Source: Enterobacter cloacae (lineage in GTDB: Bacteria > Pseudomonadota > Gammaproteobacteria > Enterobacterales > Enterobacteriaceae). From it: DNA of 64,000 nt. A program made the translations under genes and the position numbers. Where the stretch lies: assembly GCF_011078175.1 (NCBI RefSeq), contig NZ_JAALCJ010000001.1, positions 1-64,000 of the forward strand. The letters run 5' to 3'. Shown one piece after another: positions 17,369 through 26,013 of this stretch. Position 1 is the first letter of the stretch, and the number at the start of each line of letters is the position of its first letter. The notes under the pieces were generated by a model that did not search any database, had not been told where the DNA came from, and saw nothing but the letters and a program-made list of their open reading frames with translations.

Positions 17369-19402
17369 ATGTCGGTCAACAATCCTTTTTTTGAAATTAG
17401 CCTGCTGCCTTATCAGGCACCACGTTTTGATGCGATTAACGACAGCCATTATCGTCCGGCGTTTGATGAAGCAATGCGCCTGAAGCGTGCAGACATTGAC
17501 GCGATTATCGCGCAGGGCGCCGCGCCGAACTTCAACAACACCGTCCTGGCGCTGGAAAAGAGCGGGGCCATGCTGTCGCGCGTCAGCAGCGTGTTCTTCG
17601 CCATGACGTCCGCACACACCAACGACTATCTTCAGGCACTTGACGAACAGTTCTCCACCGAACTGGCTGGCCTGGCGAACGATATCTGGCTGAACGATAC
17701 GCTTTTCGCCCGCGTTGAGGCCGTCTGGCAGGCGCGGGAGGCGCTGGATGCCGAATCCCGCCGACTGACGGAGGAGACGTATCAGCACTTTGTTCTTGCG
17801 GGCGCACGTCTGAACGCCAATGAAAAAGCGGAGCTGAAAGCCCTGAATACCGAAGCCGCCACCCTGATCAGCCAGTTCAACCAGCGCCTGCTGGCTGCGA
17901 ATAAGGCGGGAGGGCTGGTGGTAGACGATGTTCACCAGCTTGACGGGCTCAGTGCGGAGGAGATTGCTGCCGCGGCTGATGCTGCCACAGAAAAAGGGCT
18001 GACGGATCGCTGGCTGATCCCGCTTTTGAATACCACGCAACAGCCCGCGCTGGCGGCGCTGTCGCTGCGCGAGACCCGCAAAAAGCTGTTTAGCGCAGGC
18101 TGGGAACGTACTCAGAAAGGCGATGAAAACGATACGCGCGATCTGATCCGTCGGCTTACAGCGCTGCGGGCAAGACAGGCGCAGCTGCTTGGATTTGAAA
18201 ACTTTGCCAGCTGGAGCATTGCCGATCAGATGGCGAAAACGCCGGAAGCCGCGCTCGAATTCATGCGCGGGATAGTTCCTGCGGCGCGCGGCAGGGCTGC
18301 GCTTGAGCAGGCGGATATTCAGAAGGTCATCGACGACGAGCAGGGCGGTTTTACGGTGCAGGCCTGGGACTGGGCGATTTATGCCGAACGCGTGCGTTCA
18401 GCGAAATACGCGCTGGATGAGTCGCAAATCAAACCCTATTTCGCGCTCAATACCGTACTGGAAGATGGCGTATTCTGGACCGCCACGCAGCTGTTTGGTA
18501 TCCGCTTTGTCGAGCGTTTCGATATTCCGGTTTACCACCCGGACGTTCGCGTGTGGGAGATTTTCGACCACACGGGTGAAGGCATGGCGCTGTTCTACGG
18601 CGACTTTTTCGCGCGTGACTCCAAAGCGGGCGGCGCGTGGATGGGCAATTTTGTTGAACAGTCTTACGAGTTTGCCGCGCGTCCGGTGATTTATAACGTC
18701 TGCAACTATCAAAAACCGGCGAACGGGCAGACCGCGCTGATCTCATGGGATGATGTGATTACTCTGTTCCACGAGTTTGGCCATACGCTGCATGGCCTGT
18801 TTGCCAGCCAGCGCTATGCCACGCTTTCAGGCACCAACACGCCGCGTGATTTCGTTGAGTTTCCGTCGCAGATCAATGAACACTGGGCCAGCCATCCGCA
18901 GGTGTTTGCGCACTTTGCCCGTCATTATCAAACCGGCGAACCGATGCCGGATGCGCTGCGGGAAAAAATGCTCAATGCGACCCAGTTTAATAAGGGTTAT
19001 GACATGACGGAACTGCTGAGCGCCGCGCTGCTGGATATGAACTGGCACGGCATTCAGGAGCCCGTTGAAGACGTGGAAGCCTTTGAAGCCGCCGCGTTGA
19101 AAAAAGAAGGGCTGGATCTTCCTGCCGTACCGCCGCGCTATCGCAGCAGCTATTTCGCCCATATCTTCGGCGGCGGCTATGCGGCGGGGTATTACGCCTA
19201 TCTCTGGACGCAGATGCTGGCGGACGATGGCTATCAGTGGTTTGTCGAGCAGGGCGGTTTGACGCGCGAAAACGGACAGAAATTCCGCGAGGCGATTTTA
19301 TCGCGCGGGAACAGTACTGATTTAGCTGAACTTTATCGCCAGTGGCGCGGGCACGATCCGAAGATTGAGCCGATGCTGGAGAATCGCGGGTTAAAAGAGT
19401 AG
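17369..19402 (+). CDS. dcp: Dipeptidyl carboxypeptidase II
   Basis: 677 residues, full length for this M3-family zinc metallopeptidase, which removes C-terminal dipeptides. The zinc motif HEFGH is at 468-472 and the third ligand Glu lies in QINEHW about 27 residues later. The C-terminus ends LENRGLKE. Its last 250 bases recur as three degenerate copies further downstream (20878-21125, about 24700-24899, 25914-25980), two of which encode the ending RGLSA. The present 3' end may therefore have been replaced by insertion of foreign DNA. Zinc site and frame are intact, so the enzyme should be active. Confidence 0.95.
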   Translation: MSVNNPFFEISLLPYQAPRFDAINDSHYRPAFDEAMRLKRADIDAIIAQGAAPNFNNTVLALEKSGAMLSRVSSVFFAMTSAHTNDYLQALDEQFSTELAGLANDIWLNDTLFARVEAVWQAREALDAESRRLTEETYQHFVLAGARLNANEKAELKALNTEAATLISQFNQRLLAANKAGGLVVDDVHQLDGLSAEEIAAAADAATEKGLTDRWLIPLLNTTQQPALAALSLRETRKKLFSAGWERTQKGDENDTRDLIRRLTALRARQAQLLGFENFASWSIADQMAKTPEAALEFMRGIVPAARGRAALEQADIQKVIDDEQGGFTVQAWDWAIYAERVRSAKYALDESQIKPYFALNTVLEDGVFWTATQLFGIRFVERFDIPVYHPDVRVWEIFDHTGEGMALFYGDFFARDSKAGGAWMGNFVEQSYEFAARPVIYNVCNYQKPANGQTALISWDDVITLFHEFGHTLHGLFASQRYATLSGTNTPRDFVEFPSQINEHWASHPQVFAHFARHYQTGEPMPDALREKMLNATQFNKGYDMTELLSAALLDMNWHGIQEPVEDVEAFEAAALKKEGLDLPAVPPRYRSSYFAHIFGGGYAAGYYAYLWTQMLADDGYQWFVEQGGLTRENGQKFREAILSRGNSTDLAELYRQWRGHDPKIEPMLENRGLKE

Positions 19403-19424
19403 TGTAAATTTTGCTGAAAACAGA

Positions 19425-19450
19425 ACCGGGCGCGATGCCCGGTATTTTGT
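19425..19450 (+). terminator. dcp terminator
   Basis: Stem ACCGGGC / GCCCGGT with a 5-base loop followed by ATTTTGT. Related hairpins occur after dcp fragment C (25995-26013), and the right half with the sequence that follows it recurs after fragment B (24896-24955), so this terminator was duplicated along with the gene end. Confidence 0.7.
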
Positions 19451-19494
19451 CCGATTTTTCTTTCCCAAAACTCATCCAAAATTCCTCCCGTTGA

Positions 19495-20151
19495 CTATCT
19501 TTTACGGGAGGCTGTGTAAAGTGCCACAACTCCTTTAACGATGACTTCAACATTAATAAAATGCTTCGAAAGTATTTTTCTCAATTCATCTTCAGAATCA
19601 TGGATATTTGAAAAGATACCTTTTTGGTTATAAACAGTCATTAGCTTTTTTCCAAAGCCATTATGTATTACGCCATCACCAAGGATGGTTGCACCGTAAA
19701 GTATCCCATTTTCAGACAAAGCCATTTTTGAATGTTCTATGACTAATTCTTTGTCTTGCATGGCCCCAGGCAGGCAGTGCAGGAGAAAGAACATTGAGAT
19801 GGAGTCGAACTGATTTTTAAGCTGAGCCGGCCAGGGGTCAAATACATCATGTTTAATTTTGTTTTCTACCTTGGACTTTCCAGCTCTGGCAGAGGCTGCG
19901 TTCAAGCTGGCTGTATTCATATCCATAAGCGTAACGTTAGAGCCGGAGGGCGCATTCGTTAAGTAGTATCCGGTCCCGACACCGACATCCAGGTGCCTTG
20001 CACTCATATTTTGTAAAAAATGAGGAAGCAGATTCTCTTTTGTGGAACACCGCCACGCATACGAATTCGAGATTCCAAGAACCCACCAGTCATAGAGTTT
20101 CAGCGTGAATGGCGTATAGGCTTTAGCACCTTCATCAGTCTGCTTCTTCAT
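19495..20151 (-). CDS. Class I SAM-dependent methyltransferase
   Basis: 218 residues with the Rossmann-fold SAM motif LDVGVGTG at 54-61, an acidic ribose-binding segment LMDMNTASL, and HDVFDP as the adenine-binding region. No membrane segment. Substrate unknown. It is AT-richer than dcp and lies between the dcp terminator and the first displaced dcp 3' fragment, so it looks like cargo of an inserted segment. The stem CCTCCCGT / ACGGGAGG at 19484-19511 overlaps its stop and may terminate it. Confidence 0.75.
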   Translation of the reverse strand: MKKQTDEGAKAYTPFTLKLYDWWVLGISNSYAWRCSTKENLLPHFLQNMSARHLDVGVGTGYYLTNAPSGSNVTLMDMNTASLNAASARAGKSKVENKIKHDVFDPWPAQLKNQFDSISMFFLLHCLPGAMQDKELVIEHSKMALSENGILYGATILGDGVIHNGFGKKLMTVYNQKGIFSNIHDSEDELRKILSKHFINVEVIVKGVVALYTASRKR

Positions 20152-20284
20152 TTACGTACTCCTTTTAATGTTGTTGCAGTGAATATCATAAGTTACTTTT
20201 ATTTCAGAGGAATAGGCGTCATCGTACCTTCTGTGGTAGAAGGGGTAACGGTTCTGAAATCTCAATCGCATAATTTGAAAACAA

Positions 20285-20325
20285 TAAAAAAAAGCGCCCG
20301 ACACCATGCCATGTGTTTCGGGCGC
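20285..20325 (-). terminator. Rho-independent terminator on the minus strand
   Basis: Stem GCGCCCGA / TCGGGCGC with the run of A before it on the plus strand, that is an 8-T tail on the minus strand: a textbook terminator. The only matching upstream reading frame on that strand is the damaged small gene at 20446-20632; a small structured RNA would be an alternative, since a second hairpin ACCAC-TATT-GTGGT lies at 20358-20371. Confidence 0.65.
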
Positions 20326-20445
20326 AAATAACCCTCTGAGACAAGGATTAAAGTCTATACCACTATTGTGGTGAGCAAAGATTAAAAGAACAACGTTTGT
20401 ATTCTTTCGTGGGTAATACTTGCAGATTTAATGCCCCAAAAAGTA

Positions 20446-20632
20446 TCATTCTGAGCGACCGGAGGACATTATTTGTTCGGTTGACATTGAGCCTGCGCAA
20501 CGGCCACACATTTTGCCAGACTTATGGGCAAGGCGCTCATCACAGATGATGTTTAAGCGATCGAAGGTGTTGAGGTGCTGGGTTGAGTGACGTTTAATTG
20601 TCTGGTTGAAGATGGCTACTGCGTTTAGTCAT
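20446..20632 (-). pseudogene. Frameshifted small gene with Cys-rich C-terminus
   Basis: An ATG at 20632 with a good ribosome site (AGGA, 8 bases away) opens MTKRSSHLQPDN then stops. A one-base shift continues into a stop-free frame ending HLNTFDRLNIICDERL then AHKSGKMCGRCAG, stop at 20446. The CDERL...CGRC spacing looks like a small zinc-binding module. The terminator at 20285-20325 lies downstream on the same strand. Together these suggest a once real gene of about 65 codons broken by a frameshift. The protein family is not recognised. Confidence 0.35.
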
Positions 20633-20681
20633 CAATCAAATCCTGGCATAGGCCAAAGCTGCCAATATTCGATGGGAGAGC

Positions 20682-21125
20682 CGTTTATTAATTGCGCGAA
20701 ATACGAGCATTTAGAGTCGGTGACGCGGCATTTTTGAGATATACCCTTCCGTAAACGATACGCAAGCTACTGAATAGCATCAGGTTCTTATATCGGTAGA
20801 AATAATGCGAATCAACGATTCGTTTATAAGATAACTTATTGTTTAGAATGGATATAACGACTGTTGAATAGTATGCTTTGCCCCTATCCCCGTCGGCGGC
20901 TACGCGGCGGGGTATTACGCCTGTCTCTGGAAGCAGATGCTGGTGGACGATGGCTATCAGTGGTTTATCGGGCAGGGCGGTTTGACGCGCGAAAACGGAC
21001 AGAAATTCCGCGAGGCGATTTTAACGTGCGCGAACAGTACTGATTTAGCTGAACTTTATCACCAGTGGCGTGGGCACGATCCGAGGATTGAACCGATGCT
21101 GGTGAATCGCGGATTGAGTGCGTAA
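20682..21125 (+). repeat. Direct repeat A: about 195 bp of flank plus displaced dcp 3' end
   Basis: The first part (20682-20877) is similar to 24500-24699, an AT-rich stretch starting CGTTTA-TAATT. The second part (20878-21125) aligns almost without gaps to 19154-19402, the last 250 bases of dcp, with the reading frame kept through to a stop (MLVDDGYQWFIGQGG ... NRGLSA). Substitutions are scattered, so this is an old or foreign dcp allele end. The transition falls at the same place in both repeats, near dcp codon 596, and marks a recombination junction. No start signal; probably not expressed. Confidence 0.8.
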
Positions 21126-21377
21126 GGGCTTTCATAGAGTGGGAACCGGACAGAACAATCCAGACGCTTCAAATGTTAGCGCCATTCGCGCTTTACCTCT
21201 GGCTTTACATTCGCTGTGATGGCTGCCAGCATTTCGGTGGTCAATTTCTGAATGCCAATGTCGGGCATTCTCTCAGCCAGCACGTTTGTGTATGTCCTTC
21301 TTGATTTAAATACAGAGGTGTCAACTGACCTCACAATAATAGTCATCGGGCAACAGGCTATAAATATGTCAAGGCCA
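21126..21377. other. Gap between repeat A and the AbiC-like gene
   Basis: 252 bases of mixed composition. The minus strand has a 71-codon frame at 21176-21391 (ending TTEMLAAITANVKPEVKREW then R) with no ribosome site and overlapping the next gene; it may be a remnant. Nothing else is visible. Confidence 0.3.
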
Positions 21378-22754
21378 TCACAGATGATCATAAAGGCTCG
21401 TGATATAAATTAGAAGCTCTTCTTTTTTCATTTTTAAAACTTCTGATGGTGAATTAGTATACTGAATTGCATTCCTAAATGAGATTAGTTCCTCTATAAG
21501 AGATGAGATTTCTTCTTTAATTCTATTGTAGCTCACGTCAACGCTATATTCATACCAGTCTTGTTTATTATGTAGCGAAGAAGCGTTTAAGATAAGAGAT
21601 TTAATTGTTGAGTGAAAATCATCTCGAAATATTAAAAGGGATTCCATTGAGATATCGTAACGCATATAATAAGTGAAGAATTTAATTAGTTCCTTGTCGT
21701 AATACAGTCCCTTTATTGATGTTGAGGATAAATATGTTTTACTTGGGTAAATGTTATTATTGTTCTGAATGATTTTCTCTACCCTTTCCTTATAAAATTC
21801 ATTAGCCTTGCAGGAAATATAGGCGATTAGTTCCACCTCATTGAGTGTTTTGATATGCTCATTTAAAGAGATAAGAAGTATTTCTTTTATGCTAAGTGTT
21901 TTTTGTAGAGAACGGCTTATATCAATCGTCTTATTTTTCAGATTGTATGCTAGACATATAAAGAAATCAGGATTCAATAAAAATTCCTTTAACTTAGTTA
22001 TGTGATGGCGATTCTTGCTATCTGCATTTTCCATAAACTCGCGTCTATAAAAATAAACATAACAACTTTCGTATGTAGTATAAGTAACCTCTTTAGCCAC
22101 TTGCTCCAAATGAATTTGTTTATTAACTCGGGGTTTCAAATGTTCAAAAAAATCAAAATCTTTAAGCATGGCATTATAATACGAATAACTTTCGCAATCA
22201 TTTAAATTAAATGTTTTATTGTTAATAACAGATGCGTTGCAGGCTACCAGGAATAAAAGATCGTTTGGTATAAAAGATCTCACGAGGGAGGTATATCTTT
22301 TTTGAGTTTTAATTACATCTTTTTCGTCAAATTTATCATTTAATGGTAACTCTTCTTTAATGCTTTTAAGGGTATGATATAGAATTCGCATGTATGGACT
22401 TAGTTGCTCATGGCCTCTAATTTCACGGACAAGACACTCTGTATTAATTTGTTTATCAGAATAATTATTCACTTTCAACCAATCTCTAACCCTGGCCAAA
22501 GCGTCATTATGTTGCTCCAGAACGAGATTAAATTTTTGTTGAAAGAGATTTTGTGAGCTTGCTTCTCGTGTAAGGTTTGCGGCTTTCCAGGCAACGTAAC
22601 CTTGGTACATAGCGGCAAAAAGAGCAAGGCCTGTAGCTAGCGCTCCAATTTTTTCCATGAACTTCCAAATAACAGCATGGTAAATATATACGGGATAGGC
22701 GACCAATAAAACGCCATACAAAAAGTAACACTTCATTTTTTTATTCGTTTTCAT
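21378..22754 (-). CDS. Putative phage abortive-infection protein (AbiC-like), membrane anchored
   Basis: 458 residues from ATG 22754, which has a ribosome site (ACGGA, 7 bases away); a 12-codon longer frame lacks one. Two predicted membrane helices lie near 8-30 and 34-54, followed by a long cytoplasmic-type domain. Its order, QQKFNLVLEQHND then YMRILYHTLKSIKEEL then a KRYTSLVRSFIPNDLLFLV helix, resembles the putative AbiC family of phage abortive-infection proteins. GC is roughly 30% by eye, far below its surroundings, and it lies between two direct repeats, so it was acquired horizontally. Family assignment is from memory; a plain two-helix membrane protein of unknown role is the alternative. 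Confidence 0.55.
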   Translation of the reverse strand: MKTNKKMKCYFLYGVLLVAYPVYIYHAVIWKFMEKIGALATGLALFAAMYQGYVAWKAANLTREASSQNLFQQKFNLVLEQHNDALARVRDWLKVNNYSDKQINTECLVREIRGHEQLSPYMRILYHTLKSIKEELPLNDKFDEKDVIKTQKRYTSLVRSFIPNDLLFLVACNASVINNKTFNLNDCESYSYYNAMLKDFDFFEHLKPRVNKQIHLEQVAKEVTYTTYESCYVYFYRREFMENADSKNRHHITKLKEFLLNPDFFICLAYNLKNKTIDISRSLQKTLSIKEILLISLNEHIKTLNEVELIAYISCKANEFYKERVEKIIQNNNNIYPSKTYLSSTSIKGLYYDKELIKFFTYYMRYDISMESLLIFRDDFHSTIKSLILNASSLHNKQDWYEYSVDVSYNRIKEEISSLIEELISFRNAIQYTNSPSEVLKMKKEELLIYITSLYDHL

Positions 22755-23121
22755 ATGATTTCCGTAATATATTATCATGATGTCAATCATGTATTCTGAT
22801 GGTAAAGCCGATATAGAATATTACACCTGATTTCTGTAGGCTATTATTGCTTTAACCTGCGTATGTCCGACTATATCATTAAAACTCTTTTCAATAATTA
22901 CCAGTGCGTTAAAAATTTACAATGTCTACTTTTGGCATAAAGCTAACGTCCTCTCTGGGTGCAGAACAGTAGAAAGCTGTCTTGTGATGATTTTGCAAAA
23001 CTCTGGTTTTGACGTGGCGCTTGGGTGTCTTACTTAAAAAACGACATAAGACATGGCAAAGATTATAAAGCATTAGGCTGGCGCCAGCTCAGTACTGGAC
23101 TCCAGCCTAAGGGGGCTTCAG
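22755..23121. other. Non-coding stretch between AbiC-like and lipoprotein genes
   Basis: 367 bases, AT-rich near the AbiC start. An inverted repeat TTAGGCTGG ... CCAGCCTAA at about 23073-23110 lies just after the lipoprotein gene on the minus strand and may terminate it. Nothing else is recognised. Confidence 0.4.
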
Positions 23122-24075
23122 TTATTGTGTTCTGATGAAAGCAGTCCTTGAGAGGGTCATTTGCGTCTGACAGTCGACCATTTTCCTGACTTCAGAATCT
23201 GTTCCCTGCATTGACACTTTGCCACACATGGCATCCTTTGTTTTGATCCACTGGCGCTGAGAAGGCAGTAACTCTTTCTTCTTCGCCGGCGTTAATGTGC
23301 TCCATGCAGTGTTTAAATCAGAGTCGGCATTCGCAAACGCCATTCGGGACCGATCAAGGCTGCCAACGTCTTGCTGTTTAACCTGCTGCTCCGCTTTTTC
23401 TTGTGCCTGCAACTGCGTCTGTCTCTCAATTTGCTGCTCTTCCTCATACTGGGCCTGTTGTTGCGCCCTGAGTTGTGCCTGTTGTTGCGCTTCCATTTGG
23501 CTCTGCTGAGCATCCTTAGCCTGCTGGATCTTCTGCTGTTCAACGATCGGGTTGATGATGGAAAGCGATGTCAGGGCAGCAGCACCCACAGATATCGGAT
23601 TATCCGAGGAGGCTTTTACAAAAACGTTTTTCTGATCGTCGGTCGCCTGGGCGGTGTAGGAGATGCGTTTTGAAAAGGTATTTGCGTTGTGGTCTAAAGA
23701 CAGGCTTTCCATTTGCTTATCGAGATTACGGCTAAAGTTTTTTCTGTAAGCATCAGAAAGCTGAGCGTACTCATTTGCCGGTAGGGTCATCGTTACGGTA
23801 CCTTCACACGTTTTCATTGTGCTACCAGTATCACTTGAGGTTGTGGAGATTTCAGAGATGACCAGTTTGATCTTGTCCAGGGCGCTTCTTTTAGTCTGAT
23901 TAGTGACATCAGGGTATTTATCGACCTGTTCAGAGAGTCCTTCATAAGCAGATTTTTTTAATAAATCCATGAGCGCTGACTGGGTCATTTCGGAAGAACA
24001 ACCGATCAAGTCTTTTTGGTTATCACAGCCTGTAATGGCAACGGCGAGTATGAGTGCTGCATATTTTAATCTCAT
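23122..24075 (-). CDS. Lipoprotein with Gln-rich coiled coil and LprI-like C-terminal domain
   Basis: 317 residues. The signal ends in lipobox ITGC with Cys17 the lipidated residue. Residues 20-170 form a globular part with Cys26/Cys90. Residues 179-236 are a Gln/Glu/Ala-rich region that should form a long coiled coil. Residues 248-317 (SDLNTAWSTLTPAKKKELLP ... RQWIKTKDAMCGK) match the LprI-type (DUF1311) domain found in lysozyme-inhibitor lipoproteins. It is probably an outer-membrane or periplasmic-facing protein. It shares the repeat-flanked segment with the AbiC-like gene in the same direction, 367 bases away. Role unknown. Confidence 0.65.
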   Translation of the reverse strand: MRLKYAALILAVAITGCDNQKDLIGCSSEMTQSALMDLLKKSAYEGLSEQVDKYPDVTNQTKRSALDKIKLVISEISTTSSDTGSTMKTCEGTVTMTLPANEYAQLSDAYRKNFSRNLDKQMESLSLDHNANTFSKRISYTAQATDDQKNVFVKASSDNPISVGAAALTSLSIINPIVEQQKIQQAKDAQQSQMEAQQQAQLRAQQQAQYEEEQQIERQTQLQAQEKAEQQVKQQDVGSLDRSRMAFANADSDLNTAWSTLTPAKKKELLPSQRQWIKTKDAMCGKVSMQGTDSEVRKMVDCQTQMTLSRTAFIRTQ

Positions 24076-24499
24076 AAGTTCCCTTTATATTAAGGATTGG
24101 CTTTTATGAGGCGGTATGTAATCAGTCCGGATGGCTAATGCAAACAGCACTGAACACTGAACGCGTCACAAGCAAGGACCAGAGTAGTATCGGCAAAGAC
24201 TGTAGAATCTTTAATTTAAATAAAGATAACATTATGCAACGGGTACTTTAACGATGATCCCGATGCGAGGGTCTGAACGTCAGCTTCTCGCCACAGAGTT
24301 TGGGAAGGAAAGGGGGCTTGTGAGCCGTGCTGTGTTCCATCCAGTGGCGATTGATACAGGCTGGCTGCTGGGAAATTGGGTAATGTAGTTTGATCTGTCT
24401 GGCATTGCTTAGATGCCGGAGGGACATTTAGGCTTAATGAGGCACGTCGCGAAAATGGTGGCCCTACGCAACGTTAAAGTTATGTCATTAAGCGGGTTT
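24076..24499. other. Gap upstream of repeat B
   Basis: 424 bases. A 44-codon plus-strand frame at 24254-24388 (MIPMRGSERQLLATEFGKER ...) has no clear ribosome site and is not recognised; it may be a fragment of a lost gene. No RNA gene or terminator is visible. Confidence 0.3.
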
Positions 24500-24955
24500 C
24501 GTTTACTAATTCCGCGAAATACGAGCGTTTAGTGTCGGTGACGCGGCATTGTTGAGAGAGATTTTTCTCCGAAACGATACGCAACCTACTGACTAGCACC
24601 AGGTTCTGTTATCGGAATAAATAGTGCAAATCAACGCTTCGATTACAAGTTAACTTATCGTTTGGAATGAATAAAAAAACTGTTAAAGAGTAAGCTTCGC
24701 CCACATCTGCGGCGGCGTCTACGCGGCGGGGTATTACGCCTGTCTCTGGACGCAGATGCTGGTGGACGATGGCTATCAGCGGTTTGTCGGGCAGGCTGGT
24801 TTGACTCGCGAAAAGAGATAGGAATTCCGCCAGGCAAATTTATCGCGCGGGAACAGTCCTGATTTAGCTGAACTTTATCGCCAGTGGCGTGGCCACGATG
24901 CCCGGTTTTTTTCCGAGTTTTTTGTTCCTCTCAAAACTCCCCCAAAATGATTCTG
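24500..24955 (+). repeat. Direct repeat B: flank plus decayed dcp 3' end and 3'-UTR
   Basis: 24500-24699 is similar to the flank in repeat A. 24700-24899 aligns with the dcp 3' end but is damaged: an in-frame stop (AAGAGATAG near 24820) and a deletion that joins the CACGAT of the GHD codons straight to the GATGCCCGG of the dcp terminator. After the joint, 24897-24955 continues as the dcp 3'-UTR (compare 19433-19490). The copy is therefore dead. Repeats A and B flank the AbiC-like gene and the lipoprotein as direct repeats 3.8 kb apart. Confidence 0.8.
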
Positions 24956-25104
24956 AAATCCTGTCTGATAAGTGCCCGCTGGCGTTGTTGGGAATTGATG
25001 CCTTGCACTACATTTAACCGCTCCGATAGCGATCGCTGGTGGTGAAACGTCGGCAAATGCTTTGCCATTCCTGACGCGCAGTTAATCCGAATGCTTCGTT
25101 TCAT
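24931..25104 (-). CDS. Small hypothetical protein, 57 residues
   Basis: ATG 25104 is preceded by AAGGGTGA, a plausible ribosome site, and opens a frame MKRSIRINCASGMAKHLP ... NSQQRQRALIRQDFRII ending LGEF. The end lies in the sequence that resembles the dcp 3'-UTR, where a similar ending (ILDEFW) can be read on the minus strand near 19470, suggesting a once shared downstream gene. No family recognised; could be spurious. Confidence 0.3.
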   Translation of the reverse strand: MKRSIRINCASGMAKHLPTFHHQRSLSERLNVVQGINSQQRQRALIRQDFRIILGEF

Positions 25105-25192
25105 GTTAACGTCACCCTTGATTAAGGTTAGCGTTGGATCGACTCGTCGAGTTCATAGCTCAAAGCGGACGTGATTGCTCTGTTTTGGTATT

Positions 25193-25864
25193 TCAGCGAG
25201 CGGCCTCGATTAATTCTGCCCCCTGATTCTTTACGTTTCCCACGGCGCGCGTGACTGCGTGCCAGATAAACTTATCTGCTGGCACCGCACCGTCGGCAAC
25301 AATCTCCTCAGCCTCTTTTCCGCCAACATCCTGCCGCATCCATTCTCTTGCAGCTTCTGGCGTAAGAACCAGCGGCCGCCGATCGTGTATATCAACCAGC
25401 CCCTTGTCCGCAGCAGACGTCACTATGAGAAATCCCTCAGCTTCATCGCCGCGCTCAAACGGCGTACTGCCGATCGCCGCCATGAATATCGGCTGCCCGT
25501 CGGCCCGATAAATGAAATACGGCTGTTTCCTGTCGCCTTCCTTTTTCCATTCGAACCACCCATCGGCAAAACAGATCGCCCGGCCATGCTGCCACAGAGG
25601 TCTAAACATTTTGCTGGTGGCTGCGGTTTCTGCACGCGCGTTAATCAGTGGCGCTTTGTCCCACCATCCAGGCGCATAGCCCCAGAAGACAGGATCGAGG
25701 TGCAGTTGTTCATCGCGTTCGCTCAACAGCAGCACTTTGGTACCGGGTGCCACGTTGTAGCGGCCAATGGGCTCGGGGTCATATGCAATGTCGCGATCGC
25801 CTTCTTCGGCAAGGTATGCCAGATATTCCTCACGGGTTTGGGCTTGTGCAAAACGTCCACACAT
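25193..25864 (-). CDS. yedK: Abasic-site processing protein YedK (SRAP/HMCES family)
   Basis: 223 residues. After removal of Met1, Cys2 (MCGRF) forms a covalent thiazolidine link with abasic sites in single-stranded DNA. The other active-site residues are Asn75 (INARAET), Glu105 (GWFEW) and His160 (VDIHDRRP), matching the E. coli YedK positions. It shields abasic sites at stalled replication forks. No LexA box is seen before it. It sits between displaced dcp ends B and C, so in this genome it is part of the island. Confidence 0.92.
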   Translation of the reverse strand: MCGRFAQAQTREEYLAYLAEEGDRDIAYDPEPIGRYNVAPGTKVLLLSERDEQLHLDPVFWGYAPGWWDKAPLINARAETAATSKMFRPLWQHGRAICFADGWFEWKKEGDRKQPYFIYRADGQPIFMAAIGSTPFERGDEAEGFLIVTSAADKGLVDIHDRRPLVLTPEAAREWMRQDVGGKEAEEIVADGAVPADKFIWHAVTRAVGNVKNQGAELIEAAR

Positions 25865-25913
25865 AGAAACCTCCAGTCAGTCAGACTGAAAGTATAGGGC
25901 AGGGAGAAGAGTT

Positions 25914-25980
25914 GCGCGGGCACGATCCAAAGATTGAACCGATGCCGGGGGATCGCGGGCTGAGCGCACAGGGACATTAA
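25914..25980 (+). repeat. dcp 3'-end fragment C
   Basis: The last 22 codons of a dcp gene recur here in a kept frame (cacgatccaaagattgaacc, then codons ending DRGLSAQGH and a TAA). It is followed by a GAAAACAGAACCGGGC terminator start as after dcp itself. This fragment, its terminator and the dinI-like gene probably show the original junction downstream of dcp. Confidence 0.75.
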
Positions 25981-25994
25981 GGATTGAAAACAGA

Positions 25995-26013
25995 ACCGGG
26001 CATTGCGCCCGGT
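25995..26013. terminator. Terminator hairpin after dcp fragment C
   Basis: Stem ACCGGGC / GCCCGGT, the same stem and the same leading sequence (GAAAACAGA) as the dcp terminator at 19425. It touches the stop codon of the convergent dinI-like gene and may serve it on the other strand. Confidence 0.55.

Noticed and set aside
20937-21125. Independent 62-residue gene
   Set aside because: It is the displaced dcp 3' end; there is no ribosome site, and the frame is open only because it descends from dcp.
25865-25912. LexA box before yedK
   Set aside because: The short palindrome around CAGTCAGTCAGACTG lacks the CTG-N10-CAG spacing with an AT-rich centre.
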